The position numbers and the translations under genes are program-made. Below are positions 1-5,422 of a DNA stretch of 10,042 bases, in pieces. The notes under the pieces were generated by a model, which worked only from the letters and a program-made list of their open reading frames with translations, did not search any database and was not told the origin of the DNA. Source of the DNA: Verrucomicrobiota bacterium (GTDB taxonomy: Bacteria; Verrucomicrobiota; Verrucomicrobiae; Chthoniobacterales; UBA10450); contig VBQB01000128.1 of assembly GCA_005887855.1 (NCBI GenBank), positions 1-10,042 of the forward strand. Reading direction: 5' to 3'. Numbering within the stretch: the first letter of the stretch is position 1; each line of letters begins with the position of its first letter.

Positions 1-468
1 CACGGATTTGGCCAACTTGGTTAACTTTTTGTCTGTATCTGATTCTTCGGTCAAGGTAGTCTGAAGTAACTGCGCACCGGGTTCATCCCCCAGCAACTCG
101 GCGTATGTCCGAGCGCAGCCGTAACCGGCCATCTCGTAGTGCTCAACGCGCTGCGCGGCAGCAATTAGCCCGGCATCGCGCACTTCGTCTTCAGCATCTT
201 CTTTGATCATTTCGTCTCCCTCTTTAATCACACCCTCCATGCCCTCACATTTCGGGCCGCGGGTTGACTCATTGTGGCTCGTCAAAATCTTTTCGAGACG
301 CGCCGCGTGTTCCTTCGTCTGCTCGAAATGTTCTTCGAATCCCGCCGCAAGCTGTTTGTTAGTAGCGGCTTTAACCATTTTCGGCAGCGCTTTTATAATC
401 TGCTTCTCCGCGCTGTAGAGGTCTTTGAGTTCGTGAACGTATAGGTCTTTGAGTGTTTCTAGTTTCAT
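1..468 (-). CDS. DUF892 / YciF-type ferritin-like protein, 3' end outside window
   Basis: Reading leftward from an ATG at 468, 156 codons are open to the window edge, so the C-terminus is missing. The protein begins MKLETLKDLYVHELKDLYSA and continues with EKQIIKALPKM. This is the typical start of the DUF892 (YciE/YciF) family, a ferritin-like four-helix bundle linked to stress responses. Acidic and histidine residues expected of a di-iron bundle are visible: the EEHFEQTKEHAARLE stretch near residues 45-59 and the RVEHYEMAGYG stretch near 107-117. The usual family length is about 160-170 residues, so only the last few residues are likely lost. No clear Shine-Dalgarno lies before the ATG. The family is confident; the exact biochemical role is not established, with iron handling or oxidative and osmotic stress being the usual suggestion. 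It sits beside other small stress-type genes. Confidence 0.9.
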   Translation of the reverse strand, partial: MKLETLKDLYVHELKDLYSAEKQIIKALPKMVKAATNKQLAAGFEEHFEQTKEHAARLEKILTSHNESTRGPKCEGMEGVIKEGDEMIKEDAEDEVRDAGLIAAAQRVEHYEMAGYGCARTYAELLGDEPGAQLLQTTLTEESDTDKKLTKLAKSV

Positions 469-540
469 ATGTGTGGATTTAATATCGTTGGTTTTGCTCG
501 CACCTCAGTTTTCGATGAAGCGGGCTCGCTCCCAAACTCT

Positions 541-657
541 TTAGGTGCAACCGCGCAGCAGAAAGATCAGGAGCAAAATCGGAATCGGAATTGCGAGAAG
601 CCAAAGTAAAATGTACCCAGTCGCACCCGGTTGTTTGAGTCTATTCGTTAAACGCAT
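541..657 (-). CDS. 38-aa single-pass membrane peptide
   Basis: A short leftward gene starts at the ATG at 657, preceded by AAGGA nine bases upstream, and ends in TAA at 541-543. The same frame stays open upstream to 735, but the ribosome site favours the 657 start. The peptide has a polar N-terminus (MRLTNRLKQPGATG) followed by one hydrophobic segment of about 22 residues (YILLWLLAIPIPILLLIFLL) and ends RGCT. Small peptides of this pattern (YILLWLL-x-IPIP-LLLIFLLRGC) are familiar from proteobacterial and soil genomes as uncharacterised membrane proteins. A decayed paralogue lies at 942 on the other strand. Function unknown; it probably sits in the inner membrane. It starts 77 bases left of repeat element 1, which may carry its promoter. 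Confidence 0.7.
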   Translation of the reverse strand: MRLTNRLKQPGATGYILLWLLAIPIPILLLIFLLRGCT

Positions 658-734
658 CTCAGATGATCCTTTCTTAATGTTATTGATCCGAAACTCTTCG
701 TGCGCGCAGGAACCTGCTTTGATTGATGAACACA

Positions 735-778
735 CACAATCGGGACGGCGGATGATTGTCTAATCAGACAAAATCCTA
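735..778 (+). repeat. 44-bp conserved intergenic element, copy 1 (long-repeat family A)
   Basis: First of five 44-bp elements. It begins CACAATCGGG and ends CAAAATCCTA. It contains the perfect palindrome TTGTCTAATCAGACAA (756-771) and an ACAATC-N12-GATTGT inverted repeat on its left. A TTGTCT/TATGAT pair (756-761 and 777-782, 15-bp spacer) resembles a rightward promoter, though the spacer is short. Similarity to copy 3 (4662) continues rightward to about 907, including an exact 22-base match at 863-884. The gene-poor stretch 658-1149 otherwise holds only the peptide remnant at 942. The element lies between the leftward 38-aa peptide gene and the rightward remnant plus CsbD gene. Confidence 0.85.
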
Positions 779-941
779 TGATATGCGACGATTGTCTCGA
801 AGCCTGGATCACCGCGGCGTTGATCTGATTGAGAGCCGCGCTGTCGTTTGGCCGGTGGTGGTATTAGGATTGCGAACGCCGCAGTTGGCTACGCCAGGTT
901 TTTCAGTCGCTCACACGATACCGTGACCTGCGTTTTCCGGA

Positions 942-1148
942 ATGCGGTCGGGAGTAACCGCTTACATCTTGCTTTGGCTTCCGGGAGTTCCTGTTCCAGT
1001 GCCGCTCAACGGTCATGTCACTTACGAAGCAACACAGCCTTTCGCCCCCGCCACGGCTCAATTACTCTCCTGCGCGGGCTCTGAACAAACTGCGTCCTGC
1101 AGGTGGAACAGCTGCAACCAGTTTACAAATTTTCTACGATTTAAATGA
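942..1148 (+). pseudogene. Decayed paralogue of the 38-aa membrane peptide
   Basis: The frame opening at the ATG at 942 encodes MRSGVTAYILLWLPGVPVPV, which aligns with the GATGYILLWLLAIPIPILLL part of the peptide gene at 541-657 on the opposite strand. The DNA also aligns (for example CTTTGGCTTC in both). After PVPVPL the similarity stops: the LLLIFLLRGC end is replaced by a polar sequence (NGHVTYEATQ...) that runs on to a TGA at 1146-1148, one base before the CsbD start. Prolines replace leucines in the hydrophobic part, so membrane insertion is doubtful. I read this as a truncated, drifting copy. It could still be translated as a short leader coupled to the CsbD gene. No convincing ribosome site is visible. 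Confidence 0.45.
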
Positions 1149-1149
1149 T

Positions 1150-1329
1150 ATGGATTCAAGCTCGAGTAATAAAATTAAAGGCAGCCTTCACGAGGCTAAA
1201 GGCAAGATCAAGCAAGATACTGGTAAGGTTACCGGGAATCGCGATTTAGAAGAGCGCGGAGCTGCCGAGAAAACTGGCGGCAAAGTGGAAAAGAAAGTCG
1301 GAGACATTAAGAAAGTCTTTGGCAAATAG
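1150..1329 (+). CDS. CsbD family stress-response protein
   Basis: A 59-residue, highly charged protein. It carries the CsbD-like core: NKIKGSLHEAKGKIKQDTGK near residues 7-26, then VTGNRDLEERGAAEKTGGK near 27-45 and a lysine-rich end. CsbD proteins are small, soluble and largely helical; in Bacillus subtilis and others they are induced by the general stress response, but their activity is unknown. The length matches the family (about 60-70). The ATG at 1150 was chosen because CsbD similarity begins directly after it; the frame is open further upstream but that part is unrelated. No good Shine-Dalgarno is present; TGA of the preceding remnant ORF lies one base before the start, so re-initiation is possible. 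A GNRA-loop hairpin terminator follows at 1351. Confidence 0.9.
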   Translation: MDSSSSNKIKGSLHEAKGKIKQDTGKVTGNRDLEERGAAEKTGGKVEKKVGDIKKVFGK

Positions 1330-1350
1330 ATAGACAGGTTAACTAGCGAC

Positions 1351-1378
1351 GCAGCGCGAAAGCGTTGCCGTTCTTTCT
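1351..1378 (+). terminator. Rho-independent terminator after the CsbD gene
   Basis: GCAGCGC pairs with GCGTTGC (seven pairs, one G-T) around a GAAA tetraloop, followed by CG and the T-rich run TTCTTTCT. It lies 22 bases after the CsbD stop codon. The stem and GNRA loop are directly visible; the terminator role is inferred. Confidence 0.65.
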
Positions 1379-1487
1379 AGCGATACTACTGCGCACGCGC
1401 ACTCAGCCAGCGGAACGACACGACTCTGTCTGCCAGTGGTCCAGGCTCGTCGACGGAACGAGTGCTAATTAACGGCAAGGAGCATGT

Positions 1488-1610
1488 ATGTTTAAATTCG
1501 TGATTTTCGACCTGGACGGAACGCTTGTGGACTCCGTCAATCAGAACGCGCAAACGTGGCAGGAGACGTTTTGGAAGCTTGGTAAAGCGTATGCCGGAAA
1601 AAAATATTGA
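1488..1610 (+). pseudogene. Truncated HAD-superfamily hydrolase, N-terminal remnant
   Basis: An ATG at 1488 with a good ribosome site (AAGGAG five bases upstream) opens a 40-codon frame encoding MFKFVIFDLDGTLVDSVNQN and ending in TGA at 1608-1610. The DLDGTLVDS segment is motif I of HAD phosphatases of the beta-phosphoglucomutase/phosphoglycolate phosphatase type, including both catalytic aspartates (D8, D10). The following residues (AQTWQETFWKLGK) still look like the start of the helical cap domain. A whole HAD enzyme has about 210-230 residues, so about 180 are missing, and sequence after 1591 belongs to the overlapping isochorismatase gene. The likely cause is a deletion that joined a HAD gene start to the next gene. 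The peptide cannot be an active phosphatase. Confidence 0.75.
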
Positions 1611-2214
1611 TCTGCACGGCAGTGCACCGGACAAACATAAGTCCGCGCTTCTTTTGATTGATGTCATCAACGACCTCGATTTCCCCAAAGCGGATCAGTT
1701 ACTGAAATATGCACGGCCGATGGCGCGCAATCTCTTGCGCTTGAAACGGCGTGCGCAAAAAGCGGGAGTGCCGGTAATTTATGTAAATGACAATTTCGGG
1801 CGGTGGAAATCCGATTTCCGGCGTACTGTGGAGCACTGTGCGCGGCATGGGCGCGCCCGGGACGTCGTGAAATTATTGCGGCCCGAAGAAAGCGATTACT
1901 TCGTGCTCAAGCCGAAGCACTCTGGATTCTTTTCTACCACCCTCGAGACGCTTCTTCGCTATCTGGAAACGCAAACGTTAATCCTCACCGGCATTGCTGG
2001 GAATTTTTGCGTTCTTTTCACAGCCAACGATGCCTACATGCGCGACTTCAATTTGTTTGTGCCCTCGGATTGCACGGTCTCGAACACAAAGAAAGAAAAC
2101 GATTCTGCACTCGCGCTCATGAGAAAATTTCTGAAAGCTGACACGCGTTTGTCCTCTGGAATCGTGTTGCGCGCTCGTGAAAAAAGCCGCACGACTCAAA
2201 ACGTCGCCGTTTGA
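1591..2214 (+). CDS. Isochorismatase-like cysteine hydrolase
   Basis: A 207-residue protein of the isochorismatase/nicotinamidase fold. The catalytic triad is visible: Asp24 in LLLIDVINDLDF, a Lys in FVLKPKHSGFFSTTLETLL (Lys107 by alignment) and Cys140 in LTGIAGNFCVLFTANDAYMRDF. The conserved non-Pro cis-peptide region before the cysteine (GIAGN) is also present. Length is normal (about 180-210). Members hydrolyse amides or C-O bonds in nicotinamide, ureidoacrylate or isochorismate; the substrate cannot be read from the sequence. The start at 1591 (MPEKNIDLHG) is preferred because upstream codons in this frame overlap the HAD remnant and look non-coding. It overlaps that remnant by 20 bases, so translation may depend on ribosomes started at the strong 1478-1483 site. 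The C-terminal 15 residues are basic and variable. Confidence 0.9.
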   Translation: MPEKNIDLHGSAPDKHKSALLLIDVINDLDFPKADQLLKYARPMARNLLRLKRRAQKAGVPVIYVNDNFGRWKSDFRRTVEHCARHGRARDVVKLLRPEESDYFVLKPKHSGFFSTTLETLLRYLETQTLILTGIAGNFCVLFTANDAYMRDFNLFVPSDCTVSNTKKENDSALALMRKFLKADTRLSSGIVLRAREKSRTTQNVAV

Positions 2215-2243
2215 GAAACTTTTGTCGAAAATTGCGCGCAAAC

Positions 2244-2268
2244 GCAGGCCGACGATAAACCGGTCTGC
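2244..2268. terminator. Hairpin between convergent genes
   Basis: GCAGGCCG pairs with CGGTCTGC (eight pairs, one G-T) around a nine-base loop. It lies 29 bases after the isochorismatase stop and on the far side of the leftward DUF3618-like gene end. It lacks a clean T-run on either strand, so it may be a weak or factor-assisted bidirectional terminator. The rest of 2215-2359 shows nothing recognisable. Confidence 0.35.
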
Positions 2269-2359
2269 CTCATCCCTGCTTGAGAGGTGCGATTGCTATA
2301 CGAATCTTCAAATTGGAGAAAGGAGCAAAAAAATACCTACAAGAACTAAGAGCATCCCC

Positions 2360-2749
2360 CTACCTGCTTCTTGCTCGCGGTTGCCCGGCAACACCCGTCC
2401 GTCTGTTTTTAACTAGCTCCACTATCGCTGGGCGGATCAGGCTTGCTCCAATTTTCAGCGCGCCGAGAGCAAAGCCGGTTTCGACAAGCTTCTTGTTTGC
2501 TTTTCGACCGCTCTTTAAATCGACATACATTTTTTTCTTTCGCGTGGGCAGTAGGACAATCAACGCGCCGACCGCGGTTGCGGCTGCGAGCCAGGAAACT
2601 GTTTGTTCTCGAAATGATCTCTGTAGTTTCGCAGGAAGATCCAGTTCATAGTGCAGGCCGCGCAGGTCGCACCCCACACGCTCGCGTGAACGGGCTATCT
2701 CCGTTCTTAGCTCGTCGGTTGATTTGTTGCGTCCAGATTTTTCAGCCAT
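2360..2749 (-). CDS. DUF3618 / YqjK-like membrane protein
   Basis: A 129-residue protein starting MAEKSGRNKSTDELRTEIAR. The N-terminal motif (DELRTEIARSRERVGCDLRGLHYELDLPAKL, residues 12-42) is the charged helix seen in DUF3618-type proteins. It is followed by a membrane segment at about 51-69 (VSWLAAATAVGALIVLLP) and a basic cytoplasmic part with a second weakly hydrophobic stretch at 92-112. The start is well supported: GGAGG lies seven bases before the ATG. It overlaps the end of the upstream holin-like gene by 43 bases, so the two are co-translated or at least tightly linked. It is last in a three-gene operon, the position of yqjK in enterobacteria. The role is probably envelope-associated; no enzymatic motif is seen. 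Confidence 0.75.
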   Translation of the reverse strand: MAEKSGRNKSTDELRTEIARSRERVGCDLRGLHYELDLPAKLQRSFREQTVSWLAAATAVGALIVLLPTRKKKMYVDLKSGRKANKKLVETGFALGALKIGASLIRPAIVELVKNRRTGVAGQPRARSR

Positions 2750-3138
2750 TCACGATCCTCCTTCAATTCAGTTAATGTCGCGCGAAAGAGCGGCTTAGTC
2801 ATTCGGCTGCGTGCAACCAAGAGTAGAATGAGCGCAATCATAAAATGCCCTCCAGCAGCGGCCAATGCTGTCCATACCCACGAGATTCCAACCAGATGGG
2901 CCGAGCCGACAACGGCGCTGACGATAAGAAAAACATAGCCTAATACGCAAAGGACCAGGGCTAGAATCAAACATGCCGCCAGCACGAGCAACTGCACGAG
3001 CGCTGCTTTCGACTCCTGAGCGAAAAGAGCAAAGCGGCCTTCGAAAAACTCTGTCAGCGCACTCGCGAGCCCCAACAGATTTTCAAGCAAACCGGCATGC
3101 CCCGCGGGATTACGGGAGCGAGTCGTCTCGCTGATCAT
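2707..3138 (-). CDS. Phage-holin-like family membrane protein (YqjE type)
   Basis: A 143-residue membrane protein. An amphipathic N-terminal helix (LLENLLGLASALTEFFEGRFALFAQE, about 17-42) leads into two hydrophobic segments at about 47-77 and 87-109, then a charged tail (LTELKEDREWLKNL). This layout matches the Phage_holin_3_6/YqjE family, whose members are chromosomal membrane proteins and not lysis proteins despite the name. The likely location is the inner membrane. It follows the DUF883 gene by 15 bases and overlaps the DUF3618-like gene, the order yqjD-yqjE-yqjK known from Escherichia coli. The ATG at 3138 has no strong ribosome site; translation may be coupled to the gene before it. 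Function in this family is unproven. Confidence 0.8.
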   Translation of the reverse strand: MISETTRSRNPAGHAGLLENLLGLASALTEFFEGRFALFAQESKAALVQLLVLAACLILALVLCVLGYVFLIVSAVVGSAHLVGISWVWTALAAAGGHFMIALILLLVARSRMTKPLFRATLTELKEDREWLKNLDATNQPTS

Positions 3139-3153
3139 CCGGCGGCAGCGCGA

Positions 3154-3441
3154 TCAACGCCGGAAGATTAGGCCCAGGACAAACCCGATTCCAAGCGCTG
3201 TGAATACTGCCTTGGTCGGATTTTCGCGCACATATTGATCAGCATCTTCCCGGAACGTCCAGACGTGATCTCGGGCATCGTCCCAGGTTTGCTCAGCCTT
3301 ACCGCGATACTCTCCACCGATTTCACCTCCCGCCGATTTCAAATCCTCGGCCGCTTGTTGCGCGTGAGTTCTACTACTTTGTAATTCATGAGTGTCTGTC
3401 ATGCCAGAACCAGTTTGTTGTGCTTTATTCTCTTCAGCCAT
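3154..3441 (-). CDS. DUF883 (ElaB/YqjD/YgaM) C-tail-anchored protein
   Basis: A 95-residue protein: a polar, helix-forming body with regularly spaced charges (residues 20-70) and a C-terminal anchor, VRENPTKAVFTALGIGFVLG followed by LIFRR (71-95). The RENP motif leading into a Gly-rich membrane helix that ends in arginines is the signature of the ElaB/YqjD/YgaM family. In E. coli these inner-membrane proteins bind ribosomes in stationary phase. The frame is open upstream to 3477, but the ATG at 3441 (MAEENKAQQT) has GGGAG seven bases before it and fits the family length. First gene of the three-gene leftward operon. Its leader contains the left arm of repeat family A (shared with the gene at 4577), so its expression is likely controlled from element 2. 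Confidence 0.85.
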   Translation of the reverse strand: MAEENKAQQTGSGMTDTHELQSSRTHAQQAAEDLKSAGGEIGGEYRGKAEQTWDDARDHVWTFREDADQYVRENPTKAVFTALGIGFVLGLIFRR

Positions 3442-3497
3442 TGGTAATCTCCCGTTGATTTTCCTTCTTTCCTTCAACTCGGCTTGGAATGAAAAAA

Positions 3498-3541
3498 CAC
3501 AATCGGGCCGGCGGATGATTGTCTAATCAGACAAAATCCTA
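3498..3541 (+). repeat. 44-bp conserved intergenic element, copy 2 (long-repeat family A)
   Basis: Same 44-bp core as copy 1 with a single difference (GGGCCGG for GGGACGG). The palindrome TTGTCTAATCAGACAA is intact at 3519-3534. GATTGTCT occurs again 36 bases to the right (3553-3560). Similarity to copies 1 and 3 extends right to about 3600, and similarity to copy 3 extends left into the leader of the leftward gene (CGGCTTGGAATGAAAA near 3480, versus CGGCTTGAGAATGAAAA near 4643). It separates the leftward DUF883 operon from the rightward Lmo0937-like gene. Confidence 0.85.
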
Positions 3542-3691
3542 TGGTACGCGACGATTGTCTCGAAGCGCGGATCGCCGCTAGCTGATTTGATTGAGGCGCG
3601 CTGCCGTAAGACCGTCAGTTTTTGCTTGATCGAATCACGAAACTCTGTCGCAATAAGGGGGCTTAAATCAACTCAATTGCAAGGCATACCT

Positions 3692-3838
3692 ATGCTCTGG
3701 ACTATAATAATCATCCTAGTCGTGCTCTGGCTTCTCGGCTTCATCGGCCACTTTGGCGGCGCTCTCATCCATCTCCTGCTCGTGATTGCCGTTGTCATCC
3801 TGATCATTAACCTGATCCAAGGCAGACGGGGTCTCTGA
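3692..3838 (+). CDS. Lmo0937-like small membrane protein
   Basis: A 48-residue protein starting MLWTIIIILVVLWLLGFIGH, with a Gly/His turn and a second hydrophobic run (LIHLLLVIAVVILIINLIQG) before RRGL. This two-helix hairpin pattern is characteristic of the Lmo0937 family of tiny membrane proteins, which are widespread and often found with CsbD and other stress genes. The start at 3692 has AAGG about seven bases upstream; the longer frame from 3587 reads through the repeat and is not credible. It is the only gene rightward of element 2, about 150 bases away, and is followed by a candidate terminator at 3874. Function unknown; inner-membrane location is inferred. Confidence 0.85.
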   Translation: MLWTIIIILVVLWLLGFIGHFGGALIHLLLVIAVVILIINLIQGRRGL

Positions 3839-3873
3839 ACGAACGCACCTCCTCCCATGCTTCAGGGGCGGTT

Positions 3874-3899
3874 AGCTCGCTGCTAGAGCTTTTTGTTTT
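3874..3899 (+). terminator. Candidate terminator after the Lmo0937-like gene
   Basis: AGCTC pairs with GAGCT around a seven-base loop, followed at once by TTTTTGTTTT. It lies 36 bases after the stop codon at 3838. The stem is only five pairs, but the T-run is good. Confidence 0.55.
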
Positions 3900-3951
3900 C
3901 TAAATGGCCAGCGCAAAATCGGTGTTTCAAGTAGCCGCGGACTTGATATAA

Positions 3952-4074
3952 ATGGCGAATGGGCCTCAGGAAAAAGGCGATGATCGCGCTCCAAGCATGA
4001 AGAATTTTTCATGGCCTTCGCGCATTACGATTGGAGTGACAATTGTCCTAGTTGGCACGCAAGACGAAGGTTGA
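3952..4074 (+). pseudogene. 40-codon orphan ORF, possibly a truncated transporter start
   Basis: A frame from the ATG at 3952 to TGA at 4072-4074 encodes MANGPQEKGDDRAPSMKNFS followed by WPSRITIGVTIVLVG and a short polar end. The polar head followed by a WPxRITIGVT hydrophobic start recalls the beginning of multi-pass transporters such as the AI-2E/PerM family, in which a long first helix would follow. Here the hydrophobic stretch stops after about ten residues. No Shine-Dalgarno is clear. It lies in a 280-base region between convergent genes. It may be a gene remnant or chance; the family assignment is weak. Confidence 0.3.
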
Positions 4075-4118
4075 AGACGAGGGATTGAGCTGCTAATCGC
4101 TTTTTCTTAATCGAGCGC

Positions 4119-4577
4119 CTAATGCCGTTTTCTGCGACCGCCATGGCCTTTCCGAGCAGCCCGCGACGATGTCGACCTTCGCCCAGTTCTCGCCGCTTTG
4201 CGTGATTTTGCTGTCGTCGATCGACGTGATACTCTCTTTTTCGCCTTGCCGCGAGAGGGCGTCCCGGCTTTGCGCGATTTGGCAACCGATTTTCTGGCCG
4301 GGCGTCGCCTGCGGGGTGCTTGCGAGATCGCTTTGGAGCTTTTCACCACGCCCCGGATGGTCCGCCTTGCTGCCGGAGCAATCGGGCGTCGCTTCTCGGC
4401 GGCTTTTCCGGCAACGGCGCCCACAACTCCGCCAATAGCCGCGCCGATTGGTCCTGCTATGCTACCAATCGCGGCTCCGGCGACAGCGCCAGCAGTCTGT
4501 TTCGGAATAGGCGGGATTTCGATGTCTTCGGACAACTGCGAACGTTCTTTTTTTTGCGCGTCTGGATTGTTAGGCAT
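4119..4577 (-). CDS. Glycine-zipper protein with histone-H1-like basic tail
   Basis: A 152-residue protein in three parts. Residues 1-27 are polar (MPNNPDAQKKERSQLSEDIE, then IPPIPKQ). Residues 28-58 form a glycine zipper (TAGAVAGAAIGSIAGPIGAA, then IGGVVGAVAG) with small residues every fourth position, able to insert in or pack on a membrane. Residues 62-152 are extremely basic, with repeated RR, KSRKA and AARK motifs resembling histone H1 tails or bacterial nucleoid proteins. AAGGAG lies 11 bases before the ATG. No signal peptide is visible, so the tail probably faces the cytoplasm, where it could bind nucleic acid or anionic lipid. That role is inference. Its leader shares sequence with that of the DUF883 gene through repeat family A. 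Confidence 0.75.
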   Translation of the reverse strand: MPNNPDAQKKERSQLSEDIEIPPIPKQTAGAVAGAAIGSIAGPIGAAIGGVVGAVAGKAAEKRRPIAPAARRTIRGVVKSSKAISQAPRRRRPARKSVAKSRKAGTPSRGKAKKRVSRRSTTAKSRKAARTGRRSTSSRAARKGHGGRRKRH

Positions 4578-4661
4578 AGATGGTGGAGCTCCTTAATATT
4601 TGACTCAGCACTTTGCGGCGAGACCTTTTATTTCTCTCAAATCGGCTTGAGAATGAAAACA

Positions 4662-4705
4662 CACAATCGGGACGGCGGATGATTGTCCAATCAGACAAAA
4701 TCCTA
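4662..4705 (+). repeat. 44-bp conserved intergenic element, copy 3 (long-repeat family A)
   Basis: Differs from copy 1 by one base in the palindrome (TTGTCC for TTGTCT). Similarity to copy 1 runs right to about 4832, including the exact 22-base match at 4789-4810, and to copy 2 leftward from about 4640. The gene-free stretch 4578-4913 consists mostly of this repeat. The remainder (4833-4913) is GC-rich with a short CCCG/CGGG inverted repeat and no recognisable gene. Unlike the other copies there is no rightward gene here, only the leftward glycine-zipper gene. Confidence 0.85.
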
Positions 4706-4913
4706 TGGTACACGCGACGATGGTCTCGAAGCGCGAATCGCGGCCGCGTTGATCTGATTGAGACACGCTATCGTTGGTCGGCTGTGCTATTAGGATTGCG
4801 AACGCCGCAGCTGGCTATGCCAAGTTTTTCAACCCGAAAACCGGGCCGCCCGCGCGTGCAACCTGGCAACACGCCTTTAATCTGCGGACGACCCGGCTAG
4901 CTGGATAAGCCTT

Positions 4914-5192
4914 TCAATTCTTTGGCGCAATCCAGATGCGGTGAACTTCAACGGTTGGCCGCACCCAATCCATCGGAATCGCATTACAACGTTCCGTCGA
5001 ACAAACGATGCGCAGCGGCCCGTTTCCACGTGTGCCCCAAATCACTTGGATTTCCCGCCCAGTGATGATTTTGCCGCAAACAAGGCAATAACGTTTCTCA
5101 TCCAGGGAGTGCCACTGCCGGAATTGATCGAGTCGTTGCAGCGTCTCCAGTTTTTCTTCATCGGATAATTTGTTCGGAGAAACAAGCGCCAT
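4914..5192 (-). CDS. Small putative zinc-ribbon protein
   Basis: A 92-residue soluble protein starting MALVSPNKLSDEEKLETLQR. A short helical N-terminus (LSDEEKLETLQRLDQFRQWH) is followed by RYCLVCGKIITGREIQVI with a CxxC pair (Cys36, Cys39) and then RIVCSTERCN with a CxxxxC pair (Cys64, Cys69). Four cysteines in this spacing suggest a structural zinc site; no domain name is certain. A GTG at 5225 in the same frame would add 11 residues, but in the duplicate copy at 7413 that upstream GTG is out of frame while the ATG is kept, so the ATG at 5192 is the better start. It is transcribed away from repeat element 4. A truncated paralogue lies at 7258-7413. Function unknown. Confidence 0.7.
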   Translation of the reverse strand: MALVSPNKLSDEEKLETLQRLDQFRQWHSLDEKRYCLVCGKIITGREIQVIWGTRGNGPLRIVCSTERCNAIPMDWVRPTVEVHRIWIAPKN

Positions 5193-5334
5193 GGCCAAAT
5201 CATGCCGTTCTACCAATTGTCGCACAATCAGGCAGCCGGATGATTGGCGTATCGGTCAAAATCCTAGCTAACTTCTTTGCCCAAAAAATCCCCTACGCGT
5301 TTTGGAAAATGAGAGCGAATCGTTGATTCAAATT
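5068..5334. repeat. 267-bp duplicated segment, copy A
   Basis: This segment matches 7289-7555 in the same orientation. It covers the first part of the zinc-ribbon gene, its upstream region and 44-bp element 4. The non-coding right part (about 5250-5334, through CCCCTACGCGTTTTGG and GAATCGTTGATTC) is virtually identical between copies apart from one A in a homopolymer, while the coding part shows many substitutions and a one-base length change. Confidence 0.85.
5223..5266 (+). repeat. 44-bp conserved intergenic element, copy 4 (family B)
   Basis: Shares with copies 1-3 the ends CACAATC and CAAAATCCTA and the central CGG-TGATT and ATC-G blocks at identical spacing. The palindrome is degenerate (TTGGCGTATCGGTCAA), keeping the outer TTG and CAA. 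It lies between the leftward zinc-ribbon gene (start 5192) and the rightward PRC-barrel gene (start 5423). Confidence 0.8.
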
Positions 5335-5422
5335 GTGTATTCTGTTGATTCTATTCAACTCGTGTTCGGGAACGATTCTACATCCGAAGGCCCGATACTT
5401 GACGATTCTTTTTTATCACACT

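Noticed and set aside
735..907. Insertion sequence or MITE as origin of repeat family A
   Set aside because: No terminal inverted repeats bounding the whole unit and no target-site duplication could be found by eye; kept only as an alternative to a control element.
2280..2651. 123-codon plus frame with a TTG start and GAAAGGAG nearby
   Set aside because: It runs antisense through the DUF3618-like gene and shows no family similarity; the first 30 residues alone are not enough to call a gene.
2707..3138. Prophage holin
   Set aside because: The family name is misleading; the neighbours match the chromosomal yqjDEK arrangement and there are no phage genes.
4198..4596. 132-codon plus frame opposite the glycine-zipper gene
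   Set aside because: No recognisable domain, and the minus frame has a ribosome site and a coherent zipper plus basic tail.
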